64,000 nt of DNA from Antedon bifida (taxonomy: Eukaryota > Echinodermata > Crinoidea > Comatulida > Antedonidae). The notes under the pieces were generated by a model that was given only the letters and a program-made list of their open reading frames with translations, had not been told where the DNA came from and searched no databases. The position numbers and the translations under genes are program-made. The first letter of the stretch is position 1; each line of letters begins with the position of its first letter. Location of the stretch: positions 30,571,001 through 30,635,000 of the forward strand of contig OY727095.1 in assembly GCA_963402885.1 (NCBI GenBank), read 5' to 3'. This document shows, in pieces, positions 1-12,000 of this stretch.

Positions 1-3000
1 CCGAAGATTTAAAGAACGTGTCGGCACAAATCCAAAGATCCAGACACAGTAGTTTAGATCAAAAGGAAGTGCAGCCAAGTGAAAAAGTTTCTGTGGTTGA
101 CACTAGTGTTTCAAAGGGCCAACAAGAAGTTGTTAGTAAAAGCCAGCATTTTGAAGGCGCTGGAACAACTTCTATTGCACCTTGCCTCAACTGTGGACGC
201 CCAGGTAAAATAAATTTTATTAAAAAAGCAAATTGGTTTCTTCAGTCATGCTGTCGTTTTAAAATATGTATAATTTTAAATTTCTGAATTTGATTACATT
301 TTTTAAAACACTTAAAGAGGTTAGTTGATAATAACAGAATGTTTCACGCTTACTTAATTGCAGGAATGCGATGTTGCTCAGCGTGCAAGAGTAAATACTG
401 CACACAAGCATGTCAACAGAAACACTGGCCTTCTCACAAGTTGCACTGTAAATCCATTCAAGCCAGGTAAGTAGAGTGAATGCTAATAGCCCAAATGTAG
501 GTTAGTAGTAACTAGGCCTAGTAGTAGTACAGCATGGTTGTCTCTGGCCGGTCGTTGTCGCACAAGAGTGTGTAACTTAATAAAACGGCTATGTTTACAC
601 TCTAGCAAACACAGAATCTCCATCGTCCTCCCATGACCGTTCCTATTAACCAAATATCATCATCATCTTTTATTTGAGTCAGCTTTCTCCCTCTTCCAAC
701 GGGTTACTGACTGTCTCTCGTTCCAGGCTGCTACACCATCTCTTCACTTCTTCCTGTCTTGTGCATCATGTTCCTCCAAACAAACTTTCCTCTTTCTTTC
801 TTTACCGTATCTTTCCATGTCGCCATTGGCCGTCCTCTTTCTCTTCTACCTCCAACTTCTAAATTCTAAGCTCGCTATACTGGTTCATCTCTTAGAATAT
901 GTCCCATTCATCTCGAGCTACTCTAAATTATATATCTTGATGGAAGCTGTATATTGTCAATTGGACTTAATATTTGACATTTTTTATTTATTTGACATTT
1001 TTTATTTAGATTAATAGATACATATTACAGTAATTGCAGTACATTAGTTTAGGATTTTGTACCTCACTCAATTTGTCCGATTTAAGAATATAGTATTATG
1101 AATATCTGTGTTAGTATGATTATGAAAAGAAAGAAATTGGTTGCTGCTGTTTTTGTATTTAAACGAAAGTTTTAATTTTAATGACAGACTAGAGGCGTCG
1201 GGAGGTTCTGCCAAAAAGGATAATTATATCTATCTGAAGGACCTGGCTTATTTTCAACCAGAAAAACAAGAATTACAGGTAATTTAAAATTAGTATAGTT
1301 ATTGTATATAAAACTTATAAATCTTATAAATCTTAAGAACTCAAATTTACTTTATGTTCCTTTTGTAAGACTTAGCAAAAGCCAATTTTTTATTACAGTT
1401 CATGGACCTAAATTATGGAATAACTTAAAAGAGAATCTAAAAAAATGTGAAAATGCAAAAATATTCAGACATCAAATTAAGATTAATTATTTGGAAAATT
1501 ATCATATATAAATATATTATTATTATTATGCCACTTTTACCTAATTTGTACACATTTTTATTTTGTATTTATGTTTTGTTGTGTCTTTCTGAGACAGGCC
1601 TTAGCCTCTAAGTCTGATCCAAATTAATGAAATCATTATTTGTTTATATTGTTTACATTGTTTAAGTTTTCATTAATTGAATAAATGTGAAATGAAATGA
1701 AATGAAAATGAAATGAACTGATATGAAGATTAATGCAATAATAACAGTATCATATATAATCTGCTCAAGTATAATCCCACCACGTAAATCAGGCTAAATT
1801 CATGTTATAAGACTTTGGTTAATGTAATCTGAGTGTAATCCCATTCAAAATTTTCCCCCAAACTTCATACCCAGCATCTCCCCTCCCCCTGAACCCCAAG
1901 ACTATACTAGGTCATATACGATATATATATAGTAATTTTTTTTTTATAAATTCAAATTTATTAGTTAAGCGGAAAACTATATTCAGTTTGCCTAGCTAAT
2001 ATGAAATGATGCTATAAACTAAACCTCTGTCTAAACTATCAAACTTTATGTGATAAAAAAATGGGATGTGCCCATATATGGACACAGTGATCATATCACT
2101 ACCCTATTTGGGTACAATTACATCACACTTTTTTTGTCAAACTGGTTTGATAGTGTAGACAGAGCTTAAGCGTTGAATAAGATATATTCCAATAAATGTT
2201 TCATAGTGTGTCACTTTGACTTATTTTTTCACTTTACAGGCACTTGCAATACACGTTGTTAGTCCTGATGAGATTTGGATTCAACTGATGCAGAGCAAAA
2301 GCAAAGAATATTTTTCATTGATATGCTCAATGACTGATATATACAATGCCATGGATGACAGCTCTCCCTATAAACCAAAGGTAAATAGGGATATTAACAC
2401 TCATACAGTAGAACCCCTATAAAATGTCCTGTCCATATAAGTAGGGATATTGGTTTGGCCTTAGTGTTAGAACATGTTGGCTTCCCAGGAAAGTATCCCA
2501 TTAATATGGATGCCCCAAAGCATGGGTTTTCCTGAATTTTAAACAACCTATGATACTTTGCTAGTGGTCAAAGGTCAGTTCTGGATATGTAATTGAATTT
2601 TATGAAGAAAAAATGTCATCCATAACACATAAAGTTAAGATTGAATTTTTAAAGAAATGTGCAGGCCAACCCACAAAATGCTGGTCTACCATAAACACAC
2701 TTGCCAACTCATGTCAATGTTATTATCTCCAGGTCGGTACGCTGTGTGCAGCTACAACAGATGAGGAATGGTATAGAGGTACGATCCTGGAGATTAAAGA
2801 AGACAACATTGTGTCTGTACGCTTAATTGACTATGGTGACATTAGGGACATTCATCTTAAGGACCTACGTCACTTGATTCAACAATTTAGCAAGACACCA
2901 ATTTTGGTATGTGATTCATATATTCTGTGATTGTATGCAGTTTTATAGTGTTCCTTGGTATAAACAGAGCTGGTTCAATATCTAATAATAATAATTGTGA

Positions 3001-6000
3001 TATTAACGTCAAATTCTTTGTATCTTTTTATCAATATTGCATTCAGCATTGCTTGAGTATTACAGGTAAATAAAGTTTTCCGGCCGATTTCTAGGCCTGG
3101 CCCTATATTATATATAGAAGCTTTTAGGCCACTGACACCCAGCTTTAAAAAAATTAATAAAAATCATTAAGTGGTGTTATTCAACCTCCGGTGAATTATG
3201 TCAGTGCTTGATCTCAATCCTGGGGAGAACACTGTGTTGGTCAATAAAAATACACCAAGATAGCGGTTGTTCTTTTCTTAATTTAGGCCAGTCCGTGTAA
3301 GCTTGTAGATATTGAACCTATCGATGGGAAGTGGTCAACTGAAGCCTGTGGTTACCTGGTAACTATGCTGGTCAACAAACAATGTAAAGTAAACCTGAAG
3401 AAAGTCGAAAATGGCATTTTCCCAGCAACTATTACTATGACACAAGGAAAAGAAGGTAATTTGTAATTTTTGAAGGGGTTGATAAAAAAACCCCAAAATA
3501 ATGAGGAAATCCATGTGTAACATTTTTGTAGGTATATGTTACATGTGACATTATGTTGCAAAAATTGTTTCATTTTTTACCAGCACATGCAAAATGTATG
3601 AGCTAAAGGTAGAAATTAATAAATACATTAAAACACCTATTAAGGGGCTGTAATGTTAAATATATATTATCCCTCATTTATTTAATAAAATAGTGTCCCA
3701 ATTGTGTTTAATCAAATCAAATTGAACGCATTCTGTTTTTTGTTTTTACCAGAGATTTGTGTTGAGAAAAAGCTAATAGATGCGAAATTTGCACAACCGA
3801 AGCAATCTAGACATACAGTTCTGCCTAGTGTCATGGACAAGATTTCTACTGGGGACAAACTGGATGTGGTGGTTACATCTGTAGAAAGTGCCTCTGCCAT
3901 ATTTGCTACTTTGTCGAAGAATGTGTTGGCGTTAATGGAACTTCAAGACGCCCTGATGAATCGATACTCAATCCTTCCATCTAACCAGACCTACAGGTAT
4001 TTGTCCATTTTTTAGTCTGCTACAGTTGTGAGGTTGCGATTGAATGCATTTAAAAGCATGGAAAAAACACCAATGAATTGTTTCCGTTGATATTTATTCA
4101 GATATGGTTAACAATTGTAAATTTAATTTTAAGATCACTCGTTTGGATAGGAAGAGGTAAAATAGAATTGGTTTATTTTACATGGATAGAGTTCTGCAAC
4201 CAAAAATGCGTTCAACCTGCCTGAGTGACTCCAAGGTCACCAATGGTTTGGAATAGGCTTATTGAAGTAATCATTTTAAAACTTAATAATTTTCAATAAA
4301 AACAAACTAAAATTTCAAAAGATCACTAAATATTTGTTTTTAATAATCTATTTATTCTTCAACTACAATTTAAGTTAAAAAAAATCAAGCTAAGATACAT
4401 TATGTGATAGAAATACAGATATCTATAGTTAAACGCATTTTTGGTTGTGCTAGCAACCACGCAGCGCCATCTATCGTGATGTCACACAGCAGAACTCTAT
4501 AATAAAGGACAACATCACTTTACATGGCTATCATCTAGGCTTAGCAAGACAGTCGTATAACTGGCGAAACGTTGAGACATTATCAACTTTCACAGGAAAC
4601 ACTGGTCTACCACAAACTTTACTTCATTTAAGTGTTTAGTTGACATGCCAATTATATATATAAATATATCTATTTTTGAATAAATCTGTATTAATTTATA
4701 TACATTTCTGTAGTCCACAGGTTGGAGAAATTTGTGCTACAAAGTTTGTCGATAATTTTTGGTATCGTGGGCGTATTTTGGCAATTGATGGGTCAAAGGC
4801 TAAAGTGTTATATGTTGACTATGGGAACCAAGAGGTAATATCTGTAACAGACTGCCATCCACTTTCAAAAGACCTTCTGAAACTAGACGAGCAGTTGGTG
4901 ACCTGTAGCTTGGCCAACTCTAGTGGAAAAGATGTTATGAAGTCAGTAAAGGATTTGGAAGAAACCAGGATCAAAATACAGGTTTCTGGAAAAGTTAATG
5001 GCATATTAAGGATTGAGCTATTGACTGGTGACAACACAAAAACAGAAAGTAAATCGCCGTTGTTGCCCACACCTTCTCAAGACAGTCCGACAAAGTTTCA
5101 AGAAAGAAGTAGTCCAGTCATTCAGCAAGCATACAGTATTAGTACACCTCAAGAAAGAAGTCCATCTAGCAGTCACCAAGATTCGTATCGACAAAGGAGT
5201 ACCTATAATAATAGATCTCCCATGAATGGTGATGTGAAATCACCAGAAAACTATGGTAATCAAGAACAGAGAGGTAAAAATTCTTACAGAAATGATAGTA
5301 AGACCTCTACTTACAATGGTTATCAACATCAGCCAAGCAACTTTCAAAAGTTCAACAATCCAAATATACCTCCTAGCCCGGTAATGGCAGAAAAATGTGA
5401 AATGATGTCATTGAACGAGGGGAAAATAGAGACTGCGATGATCTGCGTTGCAAATGGACCTAGTAGCTTTTATGTTCAGGTCAATCAACCAACCTCCGTC
5501 CGTGCCATCCAACAAATTAGCGACCCAATGTCCGAAGATTATAGCAATATAAAAGAAGTGCATTCGCCAGTCGTTGGAGAATTGTGCATCGCAAAGTTCA
5601 GTGATGACTATTGGTACAGAGCAGAAGTTTTGAGCATCGGTACTAACAAACTGAATGTTAAATTTATTGACTATGGAAACATTGATCCAGTCCAGAAAGA
5701 CGATGTTCGCCGAATCAAAGAGCCGTATTCCAAGATTCCAGTTGTCGCCATCCATTGTGCCTTGCATGGTGCTCCAATCACTGATAATCCAAAAGATAAA
5801 CAGTCACAAGAATTTGCGGAAAAGGTTTGTATAATATTTTGAATCATGTTTTCAATCTCAAAAGTAACGGAACAATACGAATAATTGTATGTGTAACCAT
5901 GGAAGAAGTAATAACATATAATGATCTGGGTAAACTTCTATACAGATACAGTAATTAACTTCTGACCAATCAGAATCAAGCAATCCAAAACAAAATGATA

Positions 6001-9000
6001 CTCCATCACATTGTTTTATGTTAATGGTTTATCTATTAAGCTCTGTCTACACTATCAAACTTTGTGACAAAAAAATGTGATGTGCCCATATGGACATGAT
6101 ATCATATCACTACCATATTTGGGCACATCACATTTTTTTGTCAGATAGAGTTTGATAATGTAGACAGAGCTTTTGTTTGTATGCACAAACAGATTTTATT
6201 TATTCCATATGTAGAATATATGGTTAGAGTAGTGTCATGGATTATGTTTTCAAATGTTTCAAATTTGAATTTTCAATTACTGTATTCTAGTTTGTGAACA
6301 AAGTCGTTGGAGTGAAAAGAGTTGGTGTCACACCAAAAGGAGTCAGTCTTGTGGAGATATTTGACAAAAAAGGTTCTAACCGACCAATTAATGCAGACTA
6401 CAGCATTCCAGCACAATCGCCAAAGCGTGAGTTGAGGAGTTGATTAAATGCCTAAAGCTCTGTCTACACTATCAAACTTTATGTGATGTGCCCATATATG
6501 ACCATGATGATGTCATATCACTACCATATTTGAGTATATTACTGCCATATTTGGACACATCACACTTTTTTTTGTCCAACTAGTTTAAGATAAGATAAGA
6601 TAAGATAACTTTTATTGATCCTCAAAAAGGAAATTCATTGCTCGTCAAAAAAAAAGAAAACACATCATTTGATAGTGTAGACAGAGCGTTAGGTGTTTAA
6701 AATGTGGAGCACTGTACTGTAGTGCTAATTTGTGATTGGGGTAGCGTTAGCCCTGGTGTGTATTGGTACACTAGAGGCTACCAGACATGTGGGCTAGTGG
6801 AATCAACAATCTTGGGCTAGTTTATAAATATTATAATGCTCAACTGTGCTTATTTAAGGACCTTGTAACAAAAGTTGTGCCATCATAAAAATACCTGAAC
6901 CTAGTGTTTGATGATATATTACATATTATTTGAATGTTTGCATGGTGAAATCAAATGTTGATATAAAGTTTGCGGTACACCACGTGTATTAGTTCTGAAA
7001 AGAACTGTTGAGTTTCTCGACGTTTCGATCAATATGCTTTGATTGTCCTCAGGAGTGAGAAACCGCAAACGTTATATCAACATATTACATATTACCATTT
7101 AAAACATTTTTAGACATAATAAGACCATTTAAAATTCTAATCTCTTTGTACATTAATGTAATAATAATAATTTCTATATTATATATATATATGTTTGTAC
7201 TATCATTTGATTATTTTCAGAAGTGGATAAAAACGTTCCAACAGTTCTATTCAGAGAGTTGGAGTTACAATGTGAAACGAAAGCAACTGTTATGTATGTT
7301 GTCAGTCCATCAGAGTTCTACTGTACAAAGGTGGAAGGTGGTACGTAAAATTAATCCATGTCTTCTCATCAATATTCATCATATTGTTCCTAATCCTGTA
7401 TTTAATCTTCAATCTTTTTAATTATCATTTCAAGAGTTATCCATTTGCCTTTATTTAATTGTCTATTGTTATCTGTGTCTTCTCTCATCTCATCGATATC
7501 ATCATTATCAGTTATTGTTTCTCAATTCAACATTTATTTTTGACAAAAATCAACACTGGTACGTACAAGACAAGAAGAAAAAAAATAGAGAATCATTTAG
7601 TCATCATCATCATTTTACCATTTTAAAAGTATAATCGCGAGATATTTATTTATTGAATTTGAATGTTGATGATTCAAATTTGTGATGACAAAATGTTGTG
7701 AACAAGTGACCCTCCTAACGTTTGACTTGAGTAAGCACCAAGTTTTTAGAGAATAGTTAGAATTTATAGATCTATTTGTAAAAATTATGTAATAACTAGA
7801 TAAATTTGTGTTCAGACATATTTATCTATGATTTATTTGCGTTCAACGTTCGATATTGCATTATAGAATCATTTTTCTATTAGATGTGCCTACAACAGTC
7901 GAGTCTTCAAAATATGTAACTAATGATCCCAAAACGCTTATCATCAGCGACTCGATAGTAAGAGACTTTGACGAAGATATTCTAGAAAACACAACAGTTG
8001 TGTGTCTCCGAGGCAGAAGAGTAATCGACATTAAACATCATTTAGATGAAGCGCCTGTACATGAATTTAGTACAGTAATAATTCACGGCAGTACGAACGA
8101 TTGCACGACAGAAGCTGATGAGAAATTTGCAGAGGGTGTCTATGATGAGATTGTCGACAATCTAAAGAGGAGGGCGCCGGATTTGACAATTGCGTTCTCA
8201 ACCGTATGTCCTCGGTTTGATGATGAATCCTTTCAAGCTCATGTCAATAAGTTAAACTATAAACTCCGGGAATTGTCGGTGCAAAGCGGTTGTATACAGA
8301 TTAATAACGATGTCAATTTTCTGTTAAATGATGGTACCGTGGATCGTGCCACTCTGGACAGACGTGGTCTTCATCTTTCAAGAGTTGGCAGTTTGCGACT
8401 GCTTGAGAATATCAACGACAAACATCGCATTATTCGGGATAAAAAAGAAACACAAAATGTTCAATGTTCCAATCCAATAAGTGGTGAGGCTCATTTTGAT
8501 ATTTTGGCATGCAGTCAATATACATGTGTATTCACTAAACTTCCTTAAGTTTCCTCATGTAACCAAAAAGAATTTATGCAGAATAGGCCTGTACAGGCCT
8601 ACAGCAGCCATAGTGTCACGATAACCACACCAGGAGGCGATCCCCCTAATTGCATGCCAAGTTATTCACTATTTATTTTCACACAACCAACGGCTTTACA
8701 TCTCATCCAAAGGACGAGGCGATGAGTTTAAAGCATCACGTTGGAACAATACATATGAATTTTTATTTTTAAGCAGTTTTATAGACCTTTATTTTTGTAT
8801 CTTAATTTGTCCTCTTAATTTAAATTATTTGTTCTAATTTTAGATATTCTTGCACTTAAGAACCTTATGGAAAGCCTAAACACAAAATATGCCAACAAAG
8901 GAAAGAATTTCGACTACGTTCCAAGGAAGGGCGAGATGTGCTGCAGTATATTTGCAGGTATGCATGATATTAATTACCCAACTTCTTATAATAACATAAT

Positions 9001-12000
9001 AACAGTATGCCATTACCTGATACACATAAAGGTCTTCGTTCTGAAATAGAATCTGTTGTTATTCCAAAAACACACCTTGAATCTTATCCCAAGTGCTTTT
9101 CTTAAACTGAAGCACCATTGGTTTGGAACCAGCTTCCACTCTATATCCGTCAGTGTCAATCTATCAAGCGGAGTGGAGTGGAGTTGTGGCTTGGTGGTTA
9201 TGATGCTTGGCTACCACTCTAAGGGTCCTGGGTTCAAGTCCCGTCACATGTCAGGATTTTTTCTAAGGACCAAATTACTCCACTCCCAAAGACTTGTAAT
9301 AAGACTTTGTTTATGTAGAGCATCTTGTGTATATGTTTGTCTTGTGAACCTCTGAGGGTCCCTAATGATCAGCAATAGCTGGATGGATCACCCTCATTAA
9401 ATATGGTTTAAAAAAAAAAAAAAAAAAAAAAGCAATTCAAGTCAATCTTACCGGTTTCAATAATTCTTTATGGTCTTATATCGCTGTGAGACAGCGCTTT
9501 AAAATGGTTATTATTATTACCAGTTTCAAATATTGTTTGCCCACACATGTTGTCACACACTGATTTCTAGCAGGTTTACCATGATTGGACAGTATCAGCG
9601 TAAGTCAACGAATCATCCAAACCAGACCTCTTGTTTGGTTTTCTCTTCCCAGCTTTCACAAAATTACACACTGTTTGTAGCTATGGAAAAGATGATGATG
9701 ATTTGCCGTATGAACACTAGGCAAATTACTAAAGGAGATCTTCTTATCCCTCGTCCTTACCTTGAAATCTTTAAACTTTCTTTTAGTTTCAATGCTCCTT
9801 CTTTCTTTAATTCTCTACCTTTAAGCATTCGTAACTCTTACAATTTCTTCTCCTTTAAATCTCTTTTGAAAAAACACCTGTTTCTCTCTCTCTGATTTTA
9901 TTTCTTTTTATCCTTCTTTCATTGTAGGCCTACTGTATATTTATATTTATAGGAATAAATGATAATTTATTTATTTCTATTTAGCTTTACATTTTGTATC
10001 GAGCACTTTCGCTTTCATGATCTGCGTTAATTTTACCACGAATTATATTTATATTTATATATATTTATTTTTTATATATTTTTTAATTTTATGTTTTTAT
10101 AGTTTATTTTGTATTTACTATTTGTATTGTTTGAGGGTCCCTAATGATCAGCTGATGCTGGATGGACCACCCTCATAAAATATTGTTGAAATAAAATAAA
10201 TAAGATTAAACAATTGATTTAACATTTAACAAAGTTAATGGTCACAGAAATATGCAATGAGTTTAATTTGAAATTTACTTTTCTTCTTTTTGTCCATTCT
10301 CTTAAAGAGGATGAGAGTTGGTACAGAGCTCTTGTTTTGGATGTCAGCGTCGACAATCGGTGTGCCTCTGTCCAGTATGTAGATTATGGCAACAAGGAGA
10401 AGGTTGCATTTGACAGCGTTCACCCACTTGACAAGGAATTTTCAACTACACCATGCTTAGCTATAAAGTGTTGCTTAGCTGGTAGGTTTTTTTACCAACA
10501 TTTTTGACACTGTATTAGTATTATTCGTTTCTATCTATTATGCGATAAAACTTTCAGTATGACAGTACTAATTTTAAGTGAGTCGCGTATTAAATACAGC
10601 TCATTGACATGCTGTTGCAAAAAAATATGATTAACCTTTGATTTTTTTCCAATAATATAATATTGAATAACTATAGTTAAATTCTCCCCAATATGCTATC
10701 AATAAGTGACTAAGACTAATTGCTAAAACTGCAGTGTTATGGCGCTTCCAATTAAGACTGGCACGTGCTTAGTTTTTAATTTAACGAAAGACACTGGACA
10801 ACTAGTTTTTAGTTCTATGTACTTACAAGTAGTGAAGTTCAGTCGCAAAAAAGGATATGCATCATACGTATTTCACATTGTCTATTTCGTGCATAGCTTA
10901 CCTGGATAAACCAACATTAGCCCGTGCTCTCCTGAGGGAGGGCTTAGATACGAAAGTAACACGTTTCTAGAACACCCCTGAACCATATGGACTAATCCGA
11001 AACCATGGCCTCATATAGGAACGCCCCAACGTACCACCATCATCATTTCTTTCTTTCCTATTCCACATTATTTTCTTGAATCGGATAAATGGATTTTAGA
11101 GGAAAAAAGTTTTCTGTTTTTACTATTTAAGGAACCCGTCCAGACCAAGGCAGTGCATGGTCTGAGGGAGCTATTGACAGATTTAAAGATGCTCTTGGGC
11201 AAGGTGAAAAGCTTTTGCATATAAAACTGATGTCGCATGACGATGGATGGAATTATATTGAAGTAACAGATCCCACCACATATGAAGTCTTAAACAAGGT
11301 ATGATAGATTTAGATTTTTATTGATACACACTTTAAATTGTCAATCTCATTATCATCTTAAATGCTAATCGTTGTTAGACATTACTGGTCTCACTTGTGG
11401 TCGCCACTCTGTACATCTTTGAGCAAGCATGTGTATAGGTCCACATGTGAAAAATTCTGTTTCCTTTTCAATGTTTACCATCCATGTTGTCAATTGTCAA
11501 TCTAGCTCGTCAAACATTAAAGCCATGTTTGTGATAAAACCTTTGGTTGGTAACATCAGCATCCAATTCAGTAGAACCTCTATTATGGGAACATTTTCTT
11601 AACCAAACAAAGCGTCTCCTTAATAGGTTGTCCCCTGAGTGGATATTTTAGAAACATATATTTCTACTCATTCATTTCACAGGAAGATCCAAAAAGAGAG
11701 GTTCTCTGTAATTAAATTCTAAAAATAAAAATGCTTAGAGAGGTTGGGGTGTATTGACAGTGTTCAAAAACACAATGTGCGTAGTTCCCAGGTCAGCAAA
11801 TCGAAACTCCCTAAAGGCCAAATTACACAGACGAGTGCTAACGGTAATAACAAATATAGAATCTATGACCATTTATACACAACAGAGCAGACAGGCGGTT
11901 TCCGTTTGGGATACAGATTCTACATAGGACAAGCTACGCGGTTTTCCACTTACTGTTACAGCTCGTCTGTGTAAATTGATCTTTATACTGATTACGGAAT

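Noticed and set aside
674..1014. Two short overlapping frames in intron 2
   Set aside because: No similarity, TC-rich composition, and both lie between well-defined exons of the Tudor gene.
9187..9241. Functional tRNA gene
   Set aside because: A and B boxes are present, but the sequence does not close into a tRNA cloverleaf and continues into a SINE body with LINE tail and poly(A).
10897..10972. Another hammerhead (CTCCTGAGGGAGGGCTTAGA then ACGAAAG)
   Set aside because: It has CTGAGGG instead of CTGANGA and no convincing stem I pairing, so it was not called.
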